This document shows positions 46,922-55,817 of a DNA stretch of 64,000 bases, one piece after another. This stretch comes from Streptococcus viridans. Its GTDB lineage: Bacteria > Bacillota > Bacilli > Lactobacillales > Streptococcaceae. The notes under the pieces were generated by a model. The model did not search any database. It saw only the letters and a list, made by a program, of their open reading frames with translations, and was not told the DNA's origin. Made by a program: the position numbers and the translations under genes. Position 1 is the stretch's first letter. Each line of letters begins with the position of its first letter. The stretch covers positions 1,563,501 through 1,627,500 of the forward strand of contig NZ_LR134266.1 in NCBI RefSeq assembly GCF_900636365.1, read 5' to 3'.

Positions 46922-47500
46922 ATGGTGACTATCCTTCATCTCACCCCCGCAGATTATCAGATTTCTACTTGGTCTGGTGGCCAAACCACCCAACTCTTCC
47001 TCTCTCCAAAAGAAGGAAGTTATCCAGATCGGACCTTTGACTTTCGCCTCTCCACCGCAACGGTAGAGGTTGAAACAAGTGACTTTTCCGATCTCACTGG
47101 CTACCACCGAATCTTGATGCCTCTGACTTCATCGATTACACTCACCCATCAAAAGAAAGAAGTGGTTTTGAAGCCATTTCAAAGCTACTTCTTTGACGGG
47201 GGAGATCCTGTATCCAGCCAAGGGACCTGTCAAGATTTTAATCTCATCTATAAACCTTCCTATCAGGGGCATATGAGTGCTATATCCCCAAATGAAAGTG
47301 TCACGAGCCAGAGTCGCTATCAATGGATCTATGCTCTCTGTCCACTAACACTTGAATGGAAAAAGGGACAATCATACTCCCTCCAAACTCACGAGCTCCT
47401 GTTTATTGAACAAGCATCTCCTCTTCAAGAGATGACAATCACGTTTTCACCCCTTCAGTCTGGGAAGCAGCCGATTGCTATCTGGACTGCGCTAAAATAA
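46922..47500 (+). CDS. hutD: HutD family protein
   Basis: Cupin-fold protein of the HutD/Ves family found in histidine utilisation operons. The 192 residues include the family start LHLTPADYQISTWSGGQTTQL and the SYPDRTFDFRLSTATVE block. HutD is known as a modulator that limits hut expression or intermediate levels in pseudomonads, without a settled biochemical activity. It lies between fhs and the permease and ends at the base where an alternative permease start begins. Confidence 0.88.
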   Translation: MVTILHLTPADYQISTWSGGQTTQLFLSPKEGSYPDRTFDFRLSTATVEVETSDFSDLTGYHRILMPLTSSITLTHQKKEVVLKPFQSYFFDGGDPVSSQGTCQDFNLIYKPSYQGHMSAISPNESVTSQSRYQWIYALCPLTLEWKKGQSYSLQTHELLFIEQASPLQEMTITFSPLQSGKQPIAIWTALK

Positions 47501-47520
47501 TGTTCAAAAGGAGAGACATT

Positions 47521-48849
47521 ATGAACGGAGCACATAAACAGTCGATTGAGGAACAAGAAAAAGCGAAATTCAGCTTTAGCGGTGCCACTCTATACGGTAT
47601 CAATGCCGTGATCGGGTCTGGTATCTTCCTCCTACCCAAAAAGATTTATTCTGGCCTCGGGCCAGCCTCTCTAGCTGTCATGTTCGGGGTAGCCGTTCTC
47701 GTCATGCTGTTATCAGCCTGTCTGGCTGAAACGGCTGGCTACTTCGACAAAAACGGTGGAGCCATGCAATACTCAAAAGCCGCTTTTGGAGACTTCGTCG
47801 GCTTTAACGTCGGAATTCTCGGTTGGGCCGTTACTGTCATTGCTTGGGCTGCCATGTTGGCCGGTTTTGCCAAAATTTTCATCATTACTTTCCCAGCATT
47901 CGAAGGTTATAACCTACCGATTAGTATCGTTATGTTGGTTCTCTTAAGTCTGATGAACATTGCCGGTCTGAAAACATCTAAGATGTTCACTCTGACAGCT
48001 ACTGTCGCAAAATTAATTCCGATTGTCCTCTTCTCTCTCTTCGCCATCTTCTTTATTTCTGGCGGAGTGAGCAAGGGCAACTTCACACCTTTCCTTCAAT
48101 TGGAAAGTGGATCAAATCTCTTTAGTGCTATTTCGAGTACCGCTGTTTACATCTTCTACGGATTTATCGGATTCGAAACTATGTCCATCGTTGCAGGGGA
48201 AATGCGTAACCCTGAAAAGAACGTTCCTCGGGCTATCTTGGGATCCATCAGTATCGTATCTGTCCTCTACATGTTAATCATTGCTGGAACAATCGCCATG
48301 ATTGGTGGTCATATCATGCAAACAGACGCACCTGTTCAAGACGCATTTGTTGAAATGATTGGCCCTATCGGAGCTCCTCTTGTTTCTTATGGTGCCCTCA
48401 TTTCAATCGCCGGTCTCAACATCGGTGAATCTATCATGGTTCCTCGTTTCGGTGCTGCCCTAGCAGATGAAAAACTCTTGCCAGCAGATCTTGGAAAAAC
48501 AAACTCTAAGAATGCTCCGGTCATTGCTATTATCATTTCCGGTGCCTTTGCGTTCTTACTCTTGTTATCTGGATCTTTCGAATCATTAGCAACTTTCAGT
48601 GTTGTCTTCCGTTTCTTCCAATACATTCCAACTGCTTTGGCTGCTATCAAACTTAGAAAAATGTACCCAGACAAAAAGGTTACCTTCCGAGTGCCATTTG
48701 GTCCTGTTATCCCAGTTTTAGCCGTTGTGATCAGTATCTTGATGATTGCAGGGGACAATCTAATGAACTTTGTTTGGGGAGCTATCGGTTTAGTGATCGC
48801 CAGTGGACTTTACTTTGTATTCCACGGTGACAAACTAGCTAAAAAATAA
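47521..48849 (+). CDS. APC-family amino acid permease, probably for histidine
   Basis: Membrane transporter of the amino acid-polyamine-organocation family. The 442 residues start at the ATG at 47521 (AAAGGAGAG upstream) and have about twelve hydrophobic segments. The first contains GINAVIGSGIFLLPKKI near residue 26, typical of the APC substrate site, and FYGFIGFETMSIVAGEMRNPEKN near 216. Family members take up or exchange many amino acids; histidine or urocanate is inferred purely from its place in the hut operon. Confidence 0.88.
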   Translation: MNGAHKQSIEEQEKAKFSFSGATLYGINAVIGSGIFLLPKKIYSGLGPASLAVMFGVAVLVMLLSACLAETAGYFDKNGGAMQYSKAAFGDFVGFNVGILGWAVTVIAWAAMLAGFAKIFIITFPAFEGYNLPISIVMLVLLSLMNIAGLKTSKMFTLTATVAKLIPIVLFSLFAIFFISGGVSKGNFTPFLQLESGSNLFSAISSTAVYIFYGFIGFETMSIVAGEMRNPEKNVPRAILGSISIVSVLYMLIIAGTIAMIGGHIMQTDAPVQDAFVEMIGPIGAPLVSYGALISIAGLNIGESIMVPRFGAALADEKLLPADLGKTNSKNAPVIAIIISGAFAFLLLLSGSFESLATFSVVFRFFQYIPTALAAIKLRKMYPDKKVTFRVPFGPVIPVLAVVISILMIAGDNLMNFVWGAIGLVIASGLYFVFHGDKLAKK

Positions 48850-48878
48850 AACAGTCCTCACCAATTCTATTTACACAC

Positions 48879-48930
48879 TAGATGGGAACTTAGGAGGAGC
48901 AAAGAATTTCTTTGCTCCCTAGCCCATCTA
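48879..48930 (+). other. Strong nested hairpin between the permease gene and hutH
   Basis: TAGATGGG (48879-48886) pairs with CCCATCTA (48923-48930), and inside GGAGCAAAG (48896-48904) with CTTTGCTCC (48910-48918), with TAGG/CCTA-type pairing between. No U run follows, so it is more likely a stability, processing or attenuation structure. The remaining bases up to 49077 show no clear promoter. Confidence 0.6.
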
Positions 48931-49077
48931 AGAAGCTACGAATATCAAACCTGAGCTCTTTTCTCTAAGACTTCTTTCAATCTTCCTAAGAGCAATAGAC
49001 AATGGGCTCACGTTTGGTATTCAAACCGAAGTAAACAAATCTACTTCTACAGAACTATTCATATTCGGAGGTTTTAT

Positions 49078-50619
49078 ATGACTCAATTGATTCATTTAGA
49101 TGGTAACAGCTTAACACTGGAAGAAGTCATCGCCGTCGCTCGGCATGGTGCCCAATGTGAGTTAGACGAAGCAGCCAAAGAAGCTGTCATCGCATCTCGT
49201 AAAATTGTCGATGATATCGTCCGTGAAAAACGTGTTGTCTATGGTGTGACCACTGGATTTGGTTCCCTCTGTAATGTCAGCATTTCTCCAGAAGATACTG
49301 TCCAACTACAAGAAAACTTGATTCGTACCCATGCATCTGGTTTTGGTGATCCACTTCCTGAAGACGCCGTTCGTGCCATCATGTTGATCCGTATCAACTC
49401 GCTCTTGAAAGGCTATTCTGGCATTCGTCTGTCAACTGTTGAAAAACTATTAGAATTGCTTAACAAAGGAGTGACTCCTTATATTCCAGAAAAAGGATCT
49501 CTCGGAGCTTCTGGAGACCTTGCTCCTCTTTCTCATATGGTTCTCCCAATGTTGGGACTTGGACATGCCTACTACAAAGGTCAACTCTTGAGCGGTCAAG
49601 AAGCTCTCGATCAAGCTGGTATTGAAAAGATCCAATTGGCTGCTAAAGAAGGCCTTGCCTTGATCAATGGTACAACAGTTCTAACAGGTATCGGAGCTCT
49701 TGCAACTTACGACGGTATTCAATTGCTTAAACTATCTGATATTGCAGGTGCTCTCTCAATGGAAGTTCACAATGGTATTACCAGTCCATTTGAAGAAGAC
49801 CTTCATACCATCCGCCCACAAAGTGGACAATTGGCAACTGCTCGCAACATCCGAAACCTTCTTGAAGGAAGCAAAAATACCACTGTTGCGACTCAACAAC
49901 GGGTACAAGATCCTTATACACTCCGTTGTATCCCTCAAATCCACGGAGCCAGCAAGGATTCTATTGCTTATGTGAAAACAAAAGTTGAAATCGAAATCAA
50001 CTCTGTGACGGATAACCCAATCATCACCAAGGAAGGTCACGTCATTTCAGGAGGTAACTTCCACGGTGAGCCAATGGCACAACCATTTGACTTTTTGGGT
50101 ATTGCCCTTTCTGAAATCGGAAACGTATCTGAACGTCGGGTGGAACGCTTGGTCAACAGCCAGCTCAGCAAATTGCCATCCTTCTTGGTCAAACACCCTG
50201 GTCTCAACTCAGGTTTCATGATCACGCAATATGCTTGTGCTTCTCTTGCATCCGAAAACAAAATCTTGTCTCACCCAGCTAGCGTAGACTCAATCCCATC
50301 TTGTGAAAACCAAGAAGACTTCGTCAGCATGGGAACTACAGCAGCTCGTAAAGCAGCAGAAATCCTTAAGAATTCACGCCGCATCGTTGCTACTGAAATC
50401 ATGGCAGCTTGCCAAGCCTTGGATCTCAAACCAGAAAATCATGAACTTGGTAAGGGTACAAAACCAGCCTATGACATGATTCGCAACAAAGTTGCCTTCA
50501 TTGAATTTGACAAAGATATTGAAATCTTTGAAGAACTCAATAAAGCATCTGCCGTTGTTGAAAGTGAAGAATTCTTAGCAACCATCGAAAAAGCAGTTGA
50601 CTTAAGCATTCAATACTGA
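49078..50619 (+). CDS. hutH: Histidine ammonia-lyase
   Basis: Deaminates histidine to trans-urocanate, first step of the pathway. The 513 residues contain the Ala-Ser-Gly triad that forms the MIO cofactor, in GSLGASGDLAPLSHM near residue 140, and VYGVTTGFGSLCN near 51. Length is normal. The ATG follows CGGAGG. It is seventh in the operon, after a 228-base gap with a large hairpin, so its level may differ from the upstream genes. Confidence 0.97.
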   Translation: MTQLIHLDGNSLTLEEVIAVARHGAQCELDEAAKEAVIASRKIVDDIVREKRVVYGVTTGFGSLCNVSISPEDTVQLQENLIRTHASGFGDPLPEDAVRAIMLIRINSLLKGYSGIRLSTVEKLLELLNKGVTPYIPEKGSLGASGDLAPLSHMVLPMLGLGHAYYKGQLLSGQEALDQAGIEKIQLAAKEGLALINGTTVLTGIGALATYDGIQLLKLSDIAGALSMEVHNGITSPFEEDLHTIRPQSGQLATARNIRNLLEGSKNTTVATQQRVQDPYTLRCIPQIHGASKDSIAYVKTKVEIEINSVTDNPIITKEGHVISGGNFHGEPMAQPFDFLGIALSEIGNVSERRVERLVNSQLSKLPSFLVKHPGLNSGFMITQYACASLASENKILSHPASVDSIPSCENQEDFVSMGTTAARKAAEILKNSRRIVATEIMAACQALDLKPENHELGKGTKPAYDMIRNKVAFIEFDKDIEIFEELNKASAVVESEEFLATIEKAVDLSIQY

Positions 50620-50640
50620 TACAGTAAGGATACAGCAGAA

Positions 50641-50672
50641 AAAGGCTGAGAAAATTTCTCAGCCTTTCCCTT
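50641..50672 (+). terminator. Hairpin between hutH and hutG
   Basis: AAAGGCTGAGAAA and TTTCTCAGCCTTT (50641-50667) form a nearly perfect palindrome just after the hutH stop, followed by CCCTTTCT. The weak U tract suggests partial termination before hutG. Confidence 0.65.
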
Positions 50673-50706
50673 TCTAGCCAAATACAGACAAACGGAGGCA
50701 TGGAAC

Positions 50707-51693
50707 GTGCTTAGAGATTATTACCCAATGACTTACAGTTATTACCAAGGCAGTATTGAAGACAATCCCTATACAGCCAAATGGGGGATGCTGACGAAGT
50801 TTTTGGATTTGAATGATGAAAGCTTGACTCCTTTTGAAGAAGTCACCTTTGGAATCCTTGGCTTTAAAAGCGATAAAGGAGTCTATATCAATAACGGTCG
50901 CGTCGGTGCTGTCGAAAGTCCTAATGCTATTCGAACCCAACTCGCCAAACTTCCTTGGCACTGGGGCACCAACGTCACAGTTTTTGATGTCGGAAATATC
51001 GATGGCCCCAATCGTTCTCTTGAAGATTTGCAAGAGAGCCTCTCTCTAACTGTCAAACGGATGTTGGAATTAAATATTCAACCAATCGTCCTCGGAGGAG
51101 GGCATGAAACAGCTTATGGTCACTACTTGGGCCTCAAATCCTCCTTGCAACCAGATGAACAATTGGCTGTCATCAACCTAGATGCTCACTTTGACCTGCG
51201 TCCTTACGACCAAACCGGTCCCAACTCTGGAACAGGATTTCGCCAAATGGCAGACAACGCAAAAGAAGAGAGCAAAGATTTCCCTTACTTAATCTTAGGA
51301 ATTCAAGAACATAGCAACAACTTGTTCCTATTCAACTATGTGGCAAAAACGCCAAGTATTGATTTCTTAACAGGACAGGATCTCTTCCGGATGAGCCACC
51401 AGGCCATTCTTGATCGGATTGATCAATTCTTAGAAAAACAGACAGCCGTCTACCTCTCTATCGATATGGATTGCTTTGCCGTTGGATCTGCCCCTGGCGT
51501 CAGTGCCATCCAGTCACTTGGTGTGGATCCAAAACTAGCCCTAATGTTGCTCCAACACATTGCTGCTAGTGGCAAACTGATTGGCTTTGATATTGTGGAG
51601 GTCTCCCCTCCTCATGATATTGACAACCACACCTCCAACCTTGCCGCCACCTTTATCTTTTACTTGACCCAAATCTTATCTCAACAAAAATAA
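50707..51693 (+). CDS. hutG: Formimidoylglutamase
   Basis: Arginase-family hydrolase that splits N-formimino-L-glutamate to glutamate and formamide. The 328 residues carry the dimanganese motifs [10 protein letters not shown] near residue 137, [11 protein letters not shown] near 158 and [17 protein letters not shown] near 254. I use the GTG at 50707, eight bases after GGAGG; the ATG at 50700 opens only a four-codon frame. Its presence beside ftcD gives two alternative last steps to glutamate. Confidence 0.92.
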   Translation: MLRDYYPMTYSYYQGSIEDNPYTAKWGMLTKFLDLNDESLTPFEEVTFGILGFKSDKGVYINNGRVGAVESPNAIRTQLAKLPWHWGTNVTVFDVGNIDGPNRSLEDLQESLSLTVKRMLELNIQPIVLGGGHETAYGHYLGLKSSLQPDEQLAVINLDAHFDLRPYDQTGPNSGTGFRQMADNAKEESKDFPYLILGIQEHSNNLFLFNYVAKTPSIDFLTGQDLFRMSHQAILDRIDQFLEKQTAVYLSIDMDCFAVGSAPGVSAIQSLGVDPKLALMLLQHIAASGKLIGFDIVEVSPPHDIDNHTSNLAATFIFYLTQILSQQK

Positions 51694-51717
51694 GAAGCAA
51701 AACTTCTCTAACAATAC

Positions 51718-51765
51718 AAAATGCTTAGCAACATCCATCCCTTGGGCGTTGCTAAGCATTTTTTC
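51718..51765 (+). terminator. Terminator of the hut operon
   Basis: AAATGCTTAGCAAC (51719-51732) pairs with GTTGCTAAGCATTT (51748-51761), followed by TTTT. A long and stable stem after the hutG stop. Confidence 0.88.
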
Positions 51766-51805
51766 ATTCTATCTTCATGACACTTCATAACCCGTAGAAA
51801 ATATA

Positions 51806-54742
51806 CTAGAGATTTGCTAATCTCTTGAGGAAAGGACGATCTCTATATGGAGTCAGGTGTTGCTCTGCCAGTTTCTTGTAGTAGTTCTTATCTTCTTTCA
51901 AGAAGGCGCTCAAAGCAGGATTCAGTTGCTCTCCTTGCTCCTTCTGAGCCGACAAGAAGGCCAAGAGATAATAAACCATCCCCTTATCCCGTGAATGAGT
52001 CGCTTGTTTCATGGTTCCTTCTTTACGAGCCAAGTAAGTTGTTACCTTCTCTTGTTCCCCGAAATGACAGGAGATTAAGGATTGATAAAATTCGAGCAAT
52101 TCTTCCTTCCAAGGGAAGCGAACGCCGGACAAAACCTTCTGAGCTCTGTCAAAATAGAGGCGGGCTTGGATCAAGTCTCCCTTCCAATAGTAGGCAATCC
52201 CAAGATCGATATCAAACACAACCCGGACTGAATCAACAGATTGATCTCCCACCAGTCGTAGGACCTCTTCCAAGTGGGTGACAGCTACTTGAAAATGACC
52301 TCTCACTTGCTCTATTTCAGCGAGGTAGGCTAAAGATGCTGCAATTTGAATGGCATACTTGGCCTGCATGCTATTGGTCAGACTAAAGCAGTCAATGGAG
52401 CGATAGAGGTGGCGTGTCGCCTGCTCCTCATCACCCACCATCAAATGGTACAAACCCTTCAAGCGTAACTGAATCGCAATCGCTTCATGGTTGTTGGCCT
52501 GAATCGCATCTTCTAAAGCTAAATCTGTGTAATAGGCCATTTCAGAAATATTTTCTGTTTGAATGCAATAATAAATGATTTGCCGGTAACCTTCTAAAAG
52601 GAAGTCGAGCCGTTTGAGTTCTCTCGCATAGGAGATGACCTTTTGAATATCATGAATCCCCTTTTGGTACTCACCACTTCGAATAAAGTAGCGCCCCTCT
52701 AGATACAAGTAACGTAGTTTTAAATACTTGTAGTCTCTATCTTTCTGGTGCCTTGAGAAAAGCTCATCCAGCTCTCGCCGAAGACGAGAGAGCTCCCCAA
52801 AAATATCCCAACGGCTATTTTTCCCATCGGATACTCCCCCTTCTTCCCCCTTGGAGTATATTGGGAATAGTTCATGTTCCAGTTGGAGAATCTCTTCTAA
52901 ATAGGTCAACTCAAAGGATAAGGAACGCAAGAGATTCTGGGACTGCTTGTATTGGTAAGCAATTTCCTTATAGAAGAGCAGGTCTGTCGAATCTTCTAAG
53001 GTTTCTTCCAGTTTTTGCGCGATTTGTTGGTGGAAGAGGCGTCGTCTGGCTGGCGATAGGAGTTGGTAGAAGTACATAGCTACCAATTGCCTGCAAAATT
53101 GGACCAAGAGATCCTCCCCTTCCTCCACTATTGAGATGATTCCTCTTTGAGCTAAAGGATCTAATAATGCTGTTAAAACAGAAAAATCTGTAGCTGTCAA
53201 ATCGGCCAAGATAGACATAGATATCGGCTTATGAAAACAAGACAAATAATGAAGAAGAGACTCCTCTTCACTGTTCAGGTCACCTAGTTCTTGAGACAGA
53301 TAAGCTTGAATGATATCAGGCAAGGGCTCTAAACTTTCCTTCTCTTTCCACTCTTCTATATAGCTGGACAGCAAGAAGGGGCTGCCTTCACTCCATTCCA
53401 TCATTTGCTCGATTAGGGCTGGTTCTATCTGCCCCAATTGGCCTTGCAAGAGTGACCGACTTTCTGTCGGATCAAAATTGGTCAACTCTAGCTGGGACAA
53501 CCGTCTCTCTACTTTTAAGCCACCAAAGAAGGTGACCAAGAATTCTGGCAAAGGACCCTCAGCTGTAAAAATCAGTTGCCATTTTTCCCCGCTACTTTTT
53601 TCCTCTAATTGCTTCACTTTGTCGAATGAGGCTACATCCATCCACTGGGCATTTTCGAGAAGAATTAGGAGAGGTTTTTCTTGGCTGAGTCTTTGAAGGT
53701 GCTTTCGAACAGAAGGAAGATCGTCCGCTTTTCCAAGAGGAGAGACTTCCAGCTCTTCACTCACTTTCTCTAAGGAACCTTTGAAGTCACCCCAGATCCC
53801 TTCATCTAGTTTGCGACTGCCGACTTTGCCTTCCACCTTGACAAAGCTAAAACTACGATTGGACATCAAGACCAATTGACGTATCAACCGTTTCTTGCCT
53901 GTCCCCGATTGTCCCATGACTAAGAGGGGACCGATCGCTTCCCCCTTCTCTACTAGGGAAAGGTATTCTTCCAGTTGAGACAGTTCGTGTTTGCGACCAA
54001 AGAAAGGGAGTTCTCGAACATTCACACGATTGCTCTGTTTATGGGTGCGTTTGGCTTCCAAAACAGAATGGTAGAGTTCTTCTATCGCTCGACTGGGACG
54101 AACATTCAGCTCACGATCCAGTAAATCGACCAACTTATAATAGGTCTCAAAAAATTTCCCCAGCTGGTGATGGACTCTATAATACTCCATCAAGAGTTGG
54201 TAGTTCTTTTCTTCAAATTCATCCAGCTCTACTAAATGGTGGAGTAAGGACTCTATGCTAGGGTCCCCTAGCCCCTCTTTGTCAATCTTCTGATAACAAC
54301 TTTCAATATAGAGTTGCTTATAAGCGCTCCGTTTGCGCGAAGCCCACTGGTCAAAGTCTTCATCATCTTTGACGTAGAAGCCATCTAGAAAGTCCCCTTG
54401 ATAGAGATACAAATTGCTTATCGGATCCCTTTCAAAAAGCTTTGCATCCAAAGAAAGATTCAGCTCAGGATTAAGGGACAGGCTACTCCTACTTGGAGAG
54501 ACGATGACATCTCCTTCAAAGATTTTATTGGCTTGGTAAACAGTATTCCGTAGATTTTTCCGAGCGACTTGGTTTTCCTTATCACCCCAAAGAATACCCG
54601 CAATTTCATCACGGTTAACCTCACCCGATACAGCTAAGTAATAAAATAAAGCCTCCATCTTTGAGAAGGAAAAACGGATGTCTTTCTGTTGGAAAATAAC
54701 CTTAGGGGGTCCAAATAACTTCAACGTGAGTTCTCTCTTCAT
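51806..54742 (-). CDS. Large SARP/BTAD-type transcriptional regulator, candidate hut activator
   Basis: A 978-residue cytoplasmic regulator. Residues 1-95 look like an OmpR-type winged helix (LTLKLFGPPKVIF at the start, RKNLRNTVYQANKIF at 61-75); 95-235 match a bacterial transcriptional activation domain (YQGDFLDGFYVKDDEDFDQW at 114-133, YYKLVDLLDRELNVRPS at 201-217). An ATPase domain follows with P-loop GQSGTGKKR (277-285), then a long helical, TPR-like C-terminal half. This is the SARP-STAND-TPR plan known from actinobacterial regulators such as AfsR. The ATG at 54742 follows TTGGAGG; an earlier start at 54814 runs across the promoter. It is convergent with hutG. The hutI and hutU promoters carry direct repeats suited to a SARP, so I infer it controls hut; a role in metE/metF control is possible but nothing there resembles its site. 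Confidence 0.85.
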   Translation of the reverse strand: MKRELTLKLFGPPKVIFQQKDIRFSFSKMEALFYYLAVSGEVNRDEIAGILWGDKENQVARKNLRNTVYQANKIFEGDVIVSPSRSSLSLNPELNLSLDAKLFERDPISNLYLYQGDFLDGFYVKDDEDFDQWASRKRSAYKQLYIESCYQKIDKEGLGDPSIESLLHHLVELDEFEEKNYQLLMEYYRVHHQLGKFFETYYKLVDLLDRELNVRPSRAIEELYHSVLEAKRTHKQSNRVNVRELPFFGRKHELSQLEEYLSLVEKGEAIGPLLVMGQSGTGKKRLIRQLVLMSNRSFSFVKVEGKVGSRKLDEGIWGDFKGSLEKVSEELEVSPLGKADDLPSVRKHLQRLSQEKPLLILLENAQWMDVASFDKVKQLEEKSSGEKWQLIFTAEGPLPEFLVTFFGGLKVERRLSQLELTNFDPTESRSLLQGQLGQIEPALIEQMMEWSEGSPFLLSSYIEEWKEKESLEPLPDIIQAYLSQELGDLNSEEESLLHYLSCFHKPISMSILADLTATDFSVLTALLDPLAQRGIISIVEEGEDLLVQFCRQLVAMYFYQLLSPARRRLFHQQIAQKLEETLEDSTDLLFYKEIAYQYKQSQNLLRSLSFELTYLEEILQLEHELFPIYSKGEEGGVSDGKNSRWDIFGELSRLRRELDELFSRHQKDRDYKYLKLRYLYLEGRYFIRSGEYQKGIHDIQKVISYARELKRLDFLLEGYRQIIYYCIQTENISEMAYYTDLALEDAIQANNHEAIAIQLRLKGLYHLMVGDEEQATRHLYRSIDCFSLTNSMQAKYAIQIAASLAYLAEIEQVRGHFQVAVTHLEEVLRLVGDQSVDSVRVVFDIDLGIAYYWKGDLIQARLYFDRAQKVLSGVRFPWKEELLEFYQSLISCHFGEQEKVTTYLARKEGTMKQATHSRDKGMVYYLLAFLSAQKEQGEQLNPALSAFLKEDKNYYKKLAEQHLTPYRDRPFLKRLANL

Positions 54743-54772
54743 TGCAAGCGCCTCCAAAATCTTTATATTAAT

Positions 54773-54801
54773 ACTATAAAAAAAAAGTTGTCTTTTAGCA
54801 A
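54773..54801 (-). promoter_or_regulatory. Promoter of the SARP-type regulator gene
   Basis: On the minus strand TTGCTA (54796-54801), a 17-base spacer containing a T run, and TATAGT (54773-54778). No TTGAC repeat is present, so autoregulation through the hut-type site is not supported. Confidence 0.6.
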
Positions 54802-54810
54802 GCAATTGGC

Positions 54811-54851
54811 CCAAGTAAAAAAGAGACTGAGAAAAATTTTTCTCAATCTCT
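54811..54851 (-). terminator. metF terminator
   Basis: AGAGACTGAGAAA (54822-54834) and TTTCTCAATCTCT (54839-54851) pair with one G-U; on the minus strand a run of six T follows. It isolates the SARP gene from metE-metF. Confidence 0.85.
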
Positions 54852-54874
54852 ACAATTCCTGCTTAGACTGTTGA

Positions 54875-55750
54875 TTAAATCACTTCCAACTTTGGTTGGT
54901 GTTCAAATAAGGCTTTTGTTGCATGATGGACATGATAGGCTACATCTTCATTGTTCATGGTGTAGAGATGGACACCTGCAACATCTTGCGTGACCAAATC
55001 AACAATTTGATCTACCGCATAGGCCAAACCAGCTGCACGAAGGGATTCTGGATCATGTTCATACTTATCCAGAATGGCTTTGAACTTCCGTGGGATATGA
55101 ACATTTTCACAAGTCTTCAACAAGCGAAGGGCCTGATTTCTGTTAAGAATTGGCATCACCCCTGCATGAATGGGAACATCAATTCCCGCCAAGGTACACT
55201 TATCTTGAAAATCGTAGAAACGCTCATTGTCAAAGAAAAGCTGAGTCACTAGGCTCGAACATCCAGCATCCACTTTCTTTTTCAGATTTTGAATATCTGA
55301 AATTTGATTTGGAGAATCTGGGTGACCTTCTGGGTAACAAGCACCAATCACATCAAAGTGAGGAGCTTCTGTTTTAATAAATTCGATCAAGTCCGTTGCA
55401 TAACGAAAGTCTTTTAAAGGCTCAATACCAGGAATAATATCACCACGAAGGGCCAAGATCCGATGAACCCCTACTTGATCTAATTCATGAAGGGTATCTG
55501 CTACTTTTTCCTTGCTTAGATAGATGGCAGGTAAGTGGGCAATGGTCGGAATAGACAATTCATTCTGAATATGATTGGCTAAAGCAACCGTCGTCTCTTT
55601 GATATTGTATTTATTATTGCTAGCTGTCACACTGATAAAGTGAGGAGCTAATTCCTGCATATTTTCCAAGGCACGTAAGAGCTTGGCATTGCCTACTTCA
55701 GGATTTGGAGGGAAAACCTCAAAGGAGAGCGACGGTGTTTGCTTAGTCAT
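54875..55750 (-). CDS. metF: Methylenetetrahydrofolate reductase
   Basis: FAD enzyme reducing 5,10-methylene-THF to 5-methyl-THF, the methyl donor for MetE. The 291-residue TIM barrel has SFEVFPPNPEVGNAKLL near the start, FISVTASNN near 37, ILALRGDI near 98 and DAGCSSLVTQLFFDNERFYDF near 160. I use the ATG at 55750, nine bases after AAAGGA. It follows metE by 67 bases in the same direction, as in other streptococci, and probably shares the metE promoter. Confidence 0.94.
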   Translation of the reverse strand: MTKQTPSLSFEVFPPNPEVGNAKLLRALENMQELAPHFISVTASNNKYNIKETTVALANHIQNELSIPTIAHLPAIYLSKEKVADTLHELDQVGVHRILALRGDIIPGIEPLKDFRYATDLIEFIKTEAPHFDVIGACYPEGHPDSPNQISDIQNLKKKVDAGCSSLVTQLFFDNERFYDFQDKCTLAGIDVPIHAGVMPILNRNQALRLLKTCENVHIPRKFKAILDKYEHDPESLRAAGLAYAVDQIVDLVTQDVAGVHLYTMNNEDVAYHVHHATKALFEHQPKLEVI

Positions 55751-55817
55751 CAAATGTATTCCTTTCTTGATTGAGCGTTTTATTGCTAACCGGTAAGCTT
55801 AGGAATTGCTGCTTGCC

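Noticed and set aside
48937..48944. TACGAATA, identical to the streptococcal competence (SigX) cin-box core
   Set aside because: It lies about 130 bases before hutH without the upstream T-rich element, and an eight-base string is expected about twice by chance in 64 kb read on both strands.
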